Made by a program: the position numbers and the translations under genes. Shown piece after piece: positions 8,780-15,995 of a stretch of 64,000 nt of DNA. Every line of letters starts with the position of its first letter. Position 1 is the first letter of the stretch. The notes beneath the pieces were generated by a model. It saw only the letters and a list, made by a program, of their open reading frames with translations, ran no database searches and was not told the DNA's origin. Source of the DNA: Prevotella sp. (lineage in GTDB: Bacteria; Bacteroidota; Bacteroidia; Bacteroidales; Bacteroidaceae); contig JAFWQE010000179.1 of NCBI GenBank assembly GCA_017509155.1, forward strand, positions 1-64,000, written 5' to 3'.

Positions 8780-9867
8780 AATGTTTGGGGGTGTTTGTTG
8801 CGGATAATTACTCTTGCGTATTGCCTTTTGCCGTGGACTACGCCACATCCTCCGCGGTCTTCCGGATGAGGCTTGTATTGTAGCTCTTTCAAGACGTCGG
8901 AAGGTGCTGAGGCACGCGTGTTGCCACATGCCTGCCAGATGATTTCGAATTGGTTGGGATTATATTTGTCGAGGAAAGTGATAGGTACACCCATATAGCC
9001 GCCGTAGTCGCAGGGGATGTCTGTCGTCTTGCTTACGTTGATGGCATTATAGTTGTCGTAGGTGGGATATTCTTCAGGTGAATATCGGCAGACCAAATCT
9101 ATTTCCTCATGTCTTTTATTATGGTCAAGGTTGGTAAACCATCTTACACCTTTTACGCGAATGAATCTTCTTCCATCTGAATCAATACCACATCCAGAAG
9201 CATTCAGTGGATAGTCGTCAGGAACATAGAATTTCCTGTCTCCACTCGTGATGCTTGGACCTAACCACACCTTATTATCTTTTATAAGCGGAAAGACCTC
9301 CTTGTAAGTAACAACATTAATGTTACCGATTATCAGGAATTTCTTTTCGTATTCCACTAACTGACCAATGTAACCACGGAAAAGTGAAAATGGAGGATTT
9401 GTAACTACAATGTCAGCCTGCTTAAGAAGATCTATGCACTCGGGGTCTCTAAAATCTCCTGTCCTTAAAGTTGAAAGAACATTTTTGTCGTTCTGCAACA
9501 AATAACAAATATCCGACAGGTCTACGGCCCCGTCGCCGTTCAAGTCGCGAACCTCTGTTATCTCCACCTTGTAGGCAATCTTTGTCGGCTCGCTGTCGAA
9601 TTCGTCGAAATGAATCAGCAGCTCATTGCCCTGCACTGGTGAGCCGTTGTAGCAGGTGCAAATCAGTTTCTTCAAGCCAAGCTGGTTGAAGCGAAGGGCG
9701 AAGTATTTGAAGAAGTTGCTCTCGTAGGGGTCGTCGCAGTTGCAGAGCACCACCTTATTGCGGAAGTGCGGCCAGTAGTGTTGCAGTTCGCGTTCGATGT
9801 CGGTTAGCTGAGTGTAGAACTCATCTTTCTTTGCCGTTTTAGCGGCGCTTAGTCCAAGTTGTGCCAT
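8776..9867 (-). CDS. EcoRI-type adenine-specific DNA methyltransferase
   Basis: A 363-residue protein of the M.EcoRI-like adenine methyltransferase family, expected to transfer a methyl group from S-adenosylmethionine to adenine in a specific DNA site. The catalytic motif IV is present as NPPF (DIVVTNPPFSLFRGYIGQ), and the N-terminal KKDEFYTQL is typical of the family. The full family length appears to be present. The ATG at 9867 follows a perfect hairpin by three bases, inside a leader that starts near 10186. The gene overlaps the DUF262-HNH nuclease gene by 4 bp. No classical EcoRI-like endonuclease gene is adjacent, so the DUF262-HNH protein is the natural partner. The recognition site cannot be read from the sequence. 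Confidence 0.9.
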   Translation of the reverse strand: MAQLGLSAAKTAKKDEFYTQLTDIERELQHYWPHFRNKVVLCNCDDPYESNFFKYFALRFNQLGLKKLICTCYNGSPVQGNELLIHFDEFDSEPTKIAYKVEITEVRDLNGDGAVDLSDICYLLQNDKNVLSTLRTGDFRDPECIDLLKQADIVVTNPPFSLFRGYIGQLVEYEKKFLIIGNINVVTYKEVFPLIKDNKVWLGPSITSGDRKFYVPDDYPLNASGCGIDSDGRRFIRVKGVRWFTNLDHNKRHEEIDLVCRYSPEEYPTYDNYNAINVSKTTDIPCDYGGYMGVPITFLDKYNPNQFEIIWQACGNTRASAPSDVLKELQYKPHPEDRGGCGVVHGKRQYARVIIRNKHPQTL

Positions 9868-10186
9868 GCAGATTGATAGTTTTAGGGCATCCGACTATCA
9901 ATCACACTAAGACGCAAGAAAGGCATGATGCACCTTTGTTGCGCATAGCAGGAGGCAAGCCTCGCATTGGTACCCCCGTCCAGCTGTAAGAATGCACCAC
10001 GCCTAAACGTGTGCATCACTATTCACAGCTGGACCAGGAAGACCCATACGAGCCATCAGTCACATATCATTTCGGTGCTTGTTATACCAATTAAAGTTTG
10101 CGAGGCTTTTTGGCTATGCGCGAAATAATAGCGAATGCAAATTTTACCAACAATGTCTGTTTGGAAACCGCAACGAGTGCGGAATC
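9868..10186 (-). promoter_or_regulatory. Structured 5' leader of the methyltransferase operon
   Basis: About 318 bases of predicted untranslated RNA on the minus strand. In transcript order it has a 17-codon open frame (10056-10003), a long hairpin with outer arms GTCCAGCTGT / ACAGCTGGAC (9978-10034), a compact stem GAGGC-TT-GCCTC (9952-9963), and a 10-bp perfect hairpin GATTGATAGT / ACTATCAATC (9871-9903) that ends three bases before the methyltransferase ATG. The last hairpin would hide the ribosome-binding region. The layout resembles leader-peptide translational attenuation, but I do not recognise the element. The plus strand contains no plausible gene here. Confidence 0.5.
10003..10056 (-). 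CDS. Possible 17-residue leader peptide
   Basis: An open frame reading MARMGLPGPAVNSDAHV lies within the methyltransferase leader. Its TAG stop sits in the apical loop of the hairpin at 9978-10034. It could be a leader peptide whose translation opens or closes the downstream hairpins. It could equally be a chance frame; only its position relative to the hairpins supports it. Confidence 0.3.
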   Translation of the reverse strand: MARMGLPGPAVNSDAHV

Positions 10187-10192
10187 CGAGGG

Positions 10193-10224
10193 CAAAATTA
10201 CATAAAAATGCTGACTTGCGCAAA
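10193..10224 (-). promoter_or_regulatory. Bacteroidetes promoter of the methyltransferase operon
   Basis: On the minus strand, TTTG (10224-10221) and TAATTTTG (10200-10193) are separated by 20 bases. This matches the TTTG-N19-21-TAnnTTTG consensus and is the best full promoter in the window. Transcription would start near 10186. The rest of 10225-10394 holds no gene I can support. Confidence 0.7.
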
Positions 10225-10394
10225 TCAGGAGGGGGAAAACTTGAGAGGCGGAGCAAAAAAAGGAGTTGCCGTTGCCTATGAACAGAGCCTCTCACTCCAT
10301 GTCTTAAGGGGCATGCAGGCTTTGGGAAGTTAAATCTCTGATTCTGAAATCCGTGACCGGCAAAAGCGCTTTGTGGGGGTGATGGGAATGAAAA

Positions 10395-10434
10395 AACGGC
10401 CCGTTTCATCGGGAAAAAGATGAAACGGGCCGTT
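10395..10434 (-). terminator. Strong hairpin after the 55-residue small gene
   Basis: A 16-bp perfect stem (AACGGCCCGTTTCATC with its complement) around an 8-base loop. On the minus strand it is followed by TTTTTTCATTC. It lies 26 bases beyond the stop of the small gene at 10460-10627, so it is a probable rho-independent terminator for the unit 12489 to 10460. Confidence 0.75.
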
Positions 10435-10459
10435 GGTGTTTACAGAGGCTCTGTGGCGA

Positions 10460-10627
10460 CTACTCGTTGAAGTCGGACCATATTTCGGAGCTCTCCTTGG
10501 CGGTGCCTTCGTTCTTTCCGGGTGTGTTGTCTACGGGCACGTCGCCAGCACTGGCTATCTGCATGATGGCCTCGATGTTGATGATGCGCACGGCCACCTG
10601 CGGAGCGATATATGCTTTCTTTTCCAT
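10460..10627 (-). CDS. Small protein of unknown function, 55 residues
   Basis: Reads MEKKAYIAPQVAVRIINIEA at the N-terminus and ends SEIWSDFNE. The pattern M-K-K-x-Y-x-x-P followed by a short hydrophobic stretch is common to very small Bacteroidetes proteins of unknown role, which often follow secreted-protein genes. Here it lies 35 bases downstream of the secreted protein gene at 10663-12489 on the same strand and before a strong terminator, so the two are likely co-transcribed. There is no catalytic motif. An A-rich sequence (AACAACAATTCATCAAGA, 10645-10628) precedes its ATG. Confidence 0.65.
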   Translation of the reverse strand: MEKKAYIAPQVAVRIINIEAIMQIASAGDVPVDNTPGKNEGTAKESSEIWSDFNE

Positions 10628-10662
10628 TCTTGATGAATTGTTGTTGATTATGTGTTTATGAA

Positions 10663-12489
10663 TTACTTGCGAACAACCTTCTTTCCATTGATGATGTAGA
10701 CGCCCTTCTGCGGCTGGCTCACCTTCTGACCGTTCAGGTTGTAGATGTCGCTGGTGCTGTTGTTGAGGAGCTCGTCGAGCGAAATGCCTGTGGTATCACC
10801 TTCGCCGACCACGATAGTGTCGGCACCGACTTTGACTTCCATCTTGGCAGAAGGAGCAACAGAAATGGCTTCGCTGCGCAGATAAGCGCGGAAAGCGTTC
10901 AGCTTGTTGCCGCCGCTGGCAGCCTTCAGGCCTGCAGCAGTGCACACATAGTCGCCACTGACGATGGTCTTGTTGTCCTCGGGCAGCGCTACGTATGTAC
11001 CAACGAACGAATAGTAATCGTCAGAGATAACAGGCGTGCTGGGGCTCACCTGCTTGTCGGTGAAGTGGAGACTAGCGTCATAAACCTTCTTCATTTTCAG
11101 AAGATACGGAGTGTTGGCTTTGAGCGTAGAGGTCACTTCCTGTGAAAAGTCAACGCTAACGGTATTGTTGCTCGCGTTATAGGTGCTTCCGCCATAGGCA
11201 TACACTTTGTCGCGGTCGTCGTTGCGAATGTCAGCTACTTCGTAGTCGAAAGGCAATACGAGCGTGTTGTAGCCTTCTACAAACTTGCGATCATAATAAA
11301 CATCACCGAATGCTTCACGGGGTTCAGCGAGGGCATCGTCCCTGAGAATCGTTGTTGTTTTCTCCTCAATGGTGATGGTGTACTTGGCACCCTGCTTTGT
11401 GTTTGCGTCGAATTCTCTAAGGTCAAGACTCAGCTTGATGGAATGAACTTTATCTTTATCAGAAATTTTGAACTTAAAGTTATTTCCAGGCATAACGGCA
11501 TCTGCCGTGACTCCACTTTCGATATTATTATCTACATCATCGCCATTTGTGGTTCCGAAGCAAGCATCCCAAGAGCCATCGACGGTGAATTTTGTTGCGC
11601 AGACGGAGCCCGATTCAGGAATGTCGGTTACAGTGACTTCCCATAAATCGTCTTCCAATTCAGTCATCTGCAGATCTTTTGCAGTCCAAGCCATTCCATT
11701 CCAATCACCTGTCATATAAACAGCGTCATAGGCTAACGAAAGGTCAATCTTATATTTCGCTCCTGTCCTGGTTGAATGATCGTAATTGCTCAGGTCCAAG
11801 TAGAGTGTGATGTCTGCAGTAAACGGAGTGTCGAAATAGATGTCACCTGCATCGAAACCTGCATCTGTCTCAACACCAAAACCTGGAAATTCTCCTCCTC
11901 CGAAGTTGTTTGTCCACTCATGGTCAAGAGCAAATTTTACAGTATAATTGCCTTTTGGCACTTTATGATAAGTAATCATCCAACAGCCGTCGCTGACTTC
12001 CTCCATGTCGTTTTCGAAAGCCCAGGTATCCCAATCCTTTCCATTCAGCCAAACGCCACCTTCTACGCCATTGCCCACAGCGGTGACAGTCGAGTATTCT
12101 AAACCTTGAGGAAACTGCACTGTGGGACCCTCAACCCTAACTACATACGCTTCAGGGTCATATATCACCCAGAAGTCGCCAGCGTCTGTCAGATTGAACG
12201 TTACGTTGTTTCCGGTTTCGTCTCCAATCCATTCCGAACCATTCTTCACGACCTTCAGCTGAATTTCACTGGCTGCCGAAGCGACATAATAAGTCTTTTT
12301 GTAGAGACCAGTGGTAGCATCCAATTCCATTTTGTTCTTCTCATTGTTACCATCCCAACCGGTACCGAAGATTTCGGCGTAGTTACCGGCCACGATGTAG
12401 GTGTCTTCGGCCATGGCCATCGATGGCATGACCGCGGCAAGGACCAGCAAGAATAGCATCCTTGCAATTGAGTAATTGTTTGTTCTCAT
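10663..12489 (-). CDS. Secreted protein with X25/SusF-like carbohydrate-binding repeats
   Basis: A 608-residue exported protein. The signal peptide is MRTNNYSIARMLFLLVLAAV followed by a cleavage region at AMAED. Three or four repeated beta-rich units of about 100 residues follow (about 25-125, 126-260, 261-380). They carry patterns such as GNYTVKFALDHEWTNNFGG and YMTGDWNGMAW, which resemble the pullulanase X25 and SusE/SusF starch-binding folds. The C-terminal half is less clear and ends in a Prevotella-type tail, IYNLNGQKV ... GVYIINGKKVVRK, shared with other proteins in the window. The start at 12489 fits the promoter box at 12559-12566; the longer frame to 12603 would begin upstream of it. 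A role in binding a glucan at the surface is inferred from fold resemblance only. Confidence 0.65.
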   Translation of the reverse strand: MRTNNYSIARMLFLLVLAAVMPSMAMAEDTYIVAGNYAEIFGTGWDGNNEKNKMELDATTGLYKKTYYVASAASEIQLKVVKNGSEWIGDETGNNVTFNLTDAGDFWVIYDPEAYVVRVEGPTVQFPQGLEYSTVTAVGNGVEGGVWLNGKDWDTWAFENDMEEVSDGCWMITYHKVPKGNYTVKFALDHEWTNNFGGGEFPGFGVETDAGFDAGDIYFDTPFTADITLYLDLSNYDHSTRTGAKYKIDLSLAYDAVYMTGDWNGMAWTAKDLQMTELEDDLWEVTVTDIPESGSVCATKFTVDGSWDACFGTTNGDDVDNNIESGVTADAVMPGNNFKFKISDKDKVHSIKLSLDLREFDANTKQGAKYTITIEEKTTTILRDDALAEPREAFGDVYYDRKFVEGYNTLVLPFDYEVADIRNDDRDKVYAYGGSTYNASNNTVSVDFSQEVTSTLKANTPYLLKMKKVYDASLHFTDKQVSPSTPVISDDYYSFVGTYVALPEDNKTIVSGDYVCTAAGLKAASGGNKLNAFRAYLRSEAISVAPSAKMEVKVGADTIVVGEGDTTGISLDELLNNSTSDIYNLNGQKVSQPQKGVYIINGKKVVRK

Positions 12490-12558
12490 AAGATTTCTAT
12501 TTATAAATGAATTAAAGTTTGTAACGCTTCTTTTTGCTTGTGAAAGGGAAACTCGGTG

Positions 12559-12566
12559 CAAAAGTA
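12559..12566 (-). promoter_or_regulatory. -7 box for the X25-like secreted protein gene
   Basis: TACTTTTG on the minus strand fits TAnnTTTG and lies 70 bases upstream of the ATG at 12489. No clear -33 TTTG is seen. Confidence 0.5.
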
Positions 12567-12630
12567 CATATTTTAAATGGAAGTATGATGGATTTGCATA
12601 CAATTTTTGTTAAATAAACGTAAACTTTAG

Positions 12631-12656
12631 TTGCCGATGGCTTTCGTTATCGGCAA
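12631..12656. promoter_or_regulatory. Possible operator: 8-bp inverted repeat
   Basis: TTGCCGAT (12631-12638) and ATCGGCAA (12649-12656) form a perfect inverted repeat with a 10-base spacer, centred about one -33 distance upstream of the -7 box at 12663-12670. The repeat sits between two divergent secreted-protein genes. The size and spacing fit a dimeric regulator site. A simple hairpin remains possible. Confidence 0.4.
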
Positions 12657-12662
12657 AAGGAC

Positions 12663-12670
12663 TAACTTTG
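12663..12670 (+). promoter_or_regulatory. -7 box for the 549-residue secreted protein gene
   Basis: TAACTTTG matches TAnnTTTG. A TTTC at 12642-12645 is a weak -33 candidate. The transcript would begin near 12677 and the ATG is at 12743. Confidence 0.55.
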
Positions 12671-12742
12671 TGCACGTATATACATTCGCGAACTCTTAAA
12701 TAACAATTTATCTAAAACCAATTCATTTTAATTTAACAGCGT

Positions 12743-14392
12743 ATGAAGAAATTATTTACTTTCGTAGCAAGTGCGCTTGTGGCAATGAGCGCCAATGCAC
12801 AGGAGGTAGGCCTGTTTGACTATAGCACGGCCTACGCCGACGGTCAGTCTATCTCGACCGACAATGCCTCGCTGACCCTTGGCAACGACATGAAGGGCTG
12901 GAAGGTGGCCGCCACGAAGGTGGCCGAGGATGGCTATCTGGCTGCCTTTGGCAAGACTGTCACGGTGTCGACCGACGATGGCGACAAGGAGCAGTTCAGC
13001 GTGATCACGGTGACGGGTTCCAACAACCCGAAGGACCAGGCCACGGCCGGCGGCGGCAGCGGTGTGAACTACAGCGACGGCAAGACGTCGGGCCGCCTGC
13101 CCCAGAATGGCACCTACTACATTCTGAAAACCGAGAAGTCGGGCAAGGTGCAGGTGGGCATCGTGCTCAACGTTGACAAAGAGTTCTATGTGGTAGACGC
13201 CACCGAGGCTACCACCGACGAAGACGGCTACATCAACATCCCGCTGCCCGAGGCCAACCTCCACAACTACGTGATCAAGGACGCTACGGGCGCCGAGGTG
13301 AGCACCACGGCTGCCTCGAAGGGCGGTGTCACCGTGGCCGACAAGGTGACGGGTGTCATCGAGTTCGACGTGGTGGCAGGCCACACCTATTATTATTTCT
13401 GCTCGGGCTCTAAGCTGGGCACCTACGGCTATGTGTTCACCCCGAGCGGCGACGACACGCCCCAGGTAGGCGACATGGAGATATGGAAGGCTGCCGACTA
13501 CAACCTGGAGAACGCCACACTGGAGACGCTGACCAACGGCATCTATGAAGGCGGCACCGCCGAAGGCCCCGACACCTCGAAGCCCGGCACGCTGCTCACC
13601 TCCACGATTACTGCCAGCACGGCCAACGTGACGATGGTGGGCCTGTCTACTCCCAACGGCGACCACACGCCGACCTCGCCCGCCGAGGCATGGCAGCTGA
13701 AGGGAACCGTTGACGGCAACGACGCCCTCATCGTGGAAAACTGCGACCCGCAGTATGCCCAGTACCTGATGGGCCAGGGCAACCCCGGCTTCATCCACTG
13801 GGAGTTTGACGAGGAGACCGAGAACGGCACGTCGCACCGCGTGTACGACACCTACTGGGAGCCGGGCAACGACATGCCTGCCAAGGGTAACTACTGGAAG
13901 TTCACCACGAAGGTGGACGGCGCGCTGAAGCTGGCCATCTATGGCAACAAGAACGCGAACCCCACCTACATCGTTGACGAGAACACCCGTCAGCCGCTGG
14001 ATCCCGCTACCGTTCAGGTGGGCATCTTCTACCAGAACACGGGCTTCGCCTTCGAGGGCAATGCGGAGGAAGGCACAGCCAAGTACTTCAACGAGGGCGC
14101 AATGGCTGCCGACTATGTGCTGCAGCACACCAACGGCATCACTCAGAACCGTCCGGTGCTGGGCTACATCACCTTCCAGGCCAAGGCCAACAAGAACTAC
14201 TACGTGTTCAACCCGAAGAGCCAGATCGGCCTCTACGGATTCTCGTTCGTTCCCGGTTCTGAGGTAGCCATCCAGACCATGGAGGTGGCTCCCGTCTACA
14301 ACGGCCGCGTGTACAACCTGCAGGGCCAGGTGGTGGGTGCCGACTATAAGGGCATCGTCATCAAGAACGGCAAGAAGTACTTGCAGAAGTAA
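12743..14392 (+). CDS. Secreted protein of unknown function with duplicated domain
   Basis: A 549-residue exported protein. The signal peptide MKKLFTFVASALVAMSANAQ is followed by two related beta-rich halves (about 22-240 and 250-500). Each ends with a YYF/YYVFNPKSQIGLYGFSF-type motif: HTYYYFCSGSKLGTYGYVF in the first half and KNYYVFNPKSQIGLYGFSF in the second. Similar modules occur next to polysaccharide-active proteins in Prevotella, but no catalytic residues can be named. The last 28 residues (VYNLQGQVVG ... GIVIKNGKKYLQK) match the tail of the neighbouring protein at 10663-12489, suggesting a common export or anchoring signal. The gene is transcribed alone, divergent from its left neighbour, and ends at a strong terminator. 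Confidence 0.65.
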   Translation: MKKLFTFVASALVAMSANAQEVGLFDYSTAYADGQSISTDNASLTLGNDMKGWKVAATKVAEDGYLAAFGKTVTVSTDDGDKEQFSVITVTGSNNPKDQATAGGGSGVNYSDGKTSGRLPQNGTYYILKTEKSGKVQVGIVLNVDKEFYVVDATEATTDEDGYINIPLPEANLHNYVIKDATGAEVSTTAASKGGVTVADKVTGVIEFDVVAGHTYYYFCSGSKLGTYGYVFTPSGDDTPQVGDMEIWKAADYNLENATLETLTNGIYEGGTAEGPDTSKPGTLLTSTITASTANVTMVGLSTPNGDHTPTSPAEAWQLKGTVDGNDALIVENCDPQYAQYLMGQGNPGFIHWEFDEETENGTSHRVYDTYWEPGNDMPAKGNYWKFTTKVDGALKLAIYGNKNANPTYIVDENTRQPLDPATVQVGIFYQNTGFAFEGNAEEGTAKYFNEGAMAADYVLQHTNGITQNRPVLGYITFQAKANKNYYVFNPKSQIGLYGFSFVPGSEVAIQTMEVAPVYNGRVYNLQGQVVGADYKGIVIKNGKKYLQK

Positions 14393-14431
14393 GAAAGCAC
14401 TGTTGGCCGCAAGGCTGACAACATCACTACG

Positions 14432-14470
14432 CGAGGCGCAAGGCGGGCAACTGCTTTGCGCCTCGTTTTT
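14432..14470 (+). terminator. Rho-independent terminator
   Basis: CGAGGCGCAA and TTGCGCCTCG form a 10-bp perfect stem with a 14-base loop followed by TTTTT. It lies 40 bases after the stop of the secreted protein gene at 14392. Confidence 0.85.
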
Positions 14471-14764
14471 GTTGCCACGGACAAACACGGACAGACTCGG
14501 AATCCCTCTCTTTCGCAGAAAGCTACGGACAAACACACACGCTTTTTTCTTTGCCACGGACGGACACGGGCTGACTCTGTCCTTGTCTTTTTCGTAGAAA
14601 AATGCGGACAAGCACGGACTTTTTCTTCTTTGACATTTAGTCGGATTGCCAATCCGACAACCCCAAAACACCGTTCTAACTACTTGATTCTGAAAGTCTT
14701 AGACAGAGAATGCGCAGTCCGGGGAGAGGTGTTCTGGTGGAGGACTGGAGTCCCGACGGCGAAA

Positions 14765-14939
14765 GGACTCGAGTAGTTTGGCGGATGGACTCGAGTAGGA
14801 CGGCGCGCGGACTCGAGTAGGATGGCGCGCGGACTCTGCAGGGAAGAAAATGACGGTGGAGAAATACGAAAATGGCGGTGGAGAAACACGAAAAAGGCGG
14901 TGGAGAAAGGCGACGATGCAGATGGAAGAAGGCAGTGGC
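14765..14939. repeat. Two adjacent arrays with 22-bp period
   Basis: Three units of GGACTCGAGTAGG followed by a GGCGCGC-type half occupy 14765-14830. After a 21-base spacer, four units of a different 22-bp motif, GGCGGTGGAGAAACACGAAA and variants, occupy 14852-14939. Both have an exact 22-bp step. They lie in non-coding DNA between repeat copies. Confidence 0.75.
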
Positions 14940-15066
14940 GAGCACGGACGGACATTCTTTTTGCCACGGACATACACGGACAGACTCGGATTTTCTTTGG
15001 CAATAATACATCAGGTGCATCGTATAAGCCAGACGTTTGTACTCGTAAACCGTCTACCTGTTTTCT

Positions 15067-15440
15067 GGCGCAGCCACTCCCCTCCTATCTCACTACTCAT
15101 TATACACATCTTATACACATCTGTATAAGCAATACTATCGGCGACGAAGGAAACGCTTTCAATGCTTAGCGGAGAAGACGGCCCGAAGGGCCATAAGAAG
15201 TCAGCCCAGGGCAGCGCCCTGGGTATTATATTTTGGCCAATGTACGCCCCGAAGGGGCAAAAGAATTGATCATCTTCATCTGGGAAAACGCTTTTGCCCC
15301 TGTAGGGCGTTAGTAACACACGACCATAGTACCCAGGGCGCTGCCCTGGGCTGGTTGCTGCTGGCCTTTCAGGCCGATTATTTCAGATGTGTATAAAGAG
15401 TTGTCCTATCTCAGGGGAGGGGATTGGCTGCGCACAGATG
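15067..15440. repeat. Inverted-repeat-bounded palindromic element
   Basis: The outer arms (about 15067-15123 and 15384-15440) are imperfect reverse complements ending in a 13-bp perfect match, TTATACACATCTG with CAGATGTGTATAA, and a GGGGAG...GGCTGCGC box on the outside. Inside, CAGCCCAGGGC...GCCCTGGG (15205-15227) is mirrored at 15333-15352, ACGCCCCGAAGGGGCAAAAG is mirrored by CTTTTGCCCC...GGGCGT, and GGCC-TTTCA-GGCC follows. The GC palindromes resemble common Bacteroidetes intergenic repeats. No gene is carried. Confidence 0.75.
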
Positions 15441-15716
15441 GAAAGACACATTCGGAACTGAAGACAAACCTTCATACCTCTCTATACGTTGCGGAGGTGC
15501 CGACTGCTATATTGCCACCTTTTCTTTTACCGCGGACGAACATTCTTTTGCCACGGACAAACACGGACTGACTCGGAGTGATGTATGGGATGTCAACGGA
15601 CGCGAAGGGGCTTGTTGGGCCGACTGGTCCGTTGTAATGGTGGAAAAATGGGCGGGTTTTTGTGAAAATGGCAATACTTTACCGAAAATGAGAATCGACG
15701 AAACGCGGGGTTTTCC

Positions 15717-15724
15717 TATCTTTG
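15717..15724 (+). promoter_or_regulatory. -7 box of the SusCD operon
   Basis: TATCTTTG fits TAnnTTTG. The transcript would start near 15731, giving a leader of about 265 bases before the lipoprotein ATG at 15996. The long leader has no recognised riboswitch. No good -33 box is seen. Confidence 0.5.
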
Positions 15725-15995
15725 CAGCAAGATTACGTCGACGGACTCGCTTCGGCTCCCACCGAAGTCGTAAGTTTGTGCTAATTGCACCAAGGTTATT
15801 GCATAAAAGTCAACAGAAACTATTATCGAAAATCCTGATTCCGCCTCCTCTTTGAGAAAAAAGGCCGCGGATTCGGGATTTTCCCTTTTCAGGCAAATCG
15901 CCATCGGTTGAATGGTTACATTTTTTATACGTGCGCGTCTGTAAGAAAAAAGAACTACTTATTTTATACATGTATAACTTAATAACCATTGTTTT

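Larger units (their letters stand above)
14472..15576. repeat. Dispersed TTGCCACGGACAAACACGG repeat (four copies)
   Basis: Copies lie at 14472-14500, 14551-14579, 14961-14989 and 15548-15576 on the plus strand. A fifth, reversed, copy is at 45279-45300. Each begins TTGCCACGGAC and ends near GACTCGG or a close variant. They are scattered through a gene-free stretch of about 1.6 kb (14393-15995). The short open frames across this zone have no start, signal or codon pattern that supports a gene. Confidence 0.8.

Noticed and set aside
10056..10409. A 117-codon minus-strand frame upstream of the methyltransferase leader
   Set aside because: Its start lies upstream of the predicted promoter, the translation has no domain, and it crosses the terminator hairpin at 10395-10434.
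14456..15855. Several 90-140-codon frames in the repeat-rich gap
   Set aside because: They are made largely of repeat sequence and lack start context, signal peptides or known domains.
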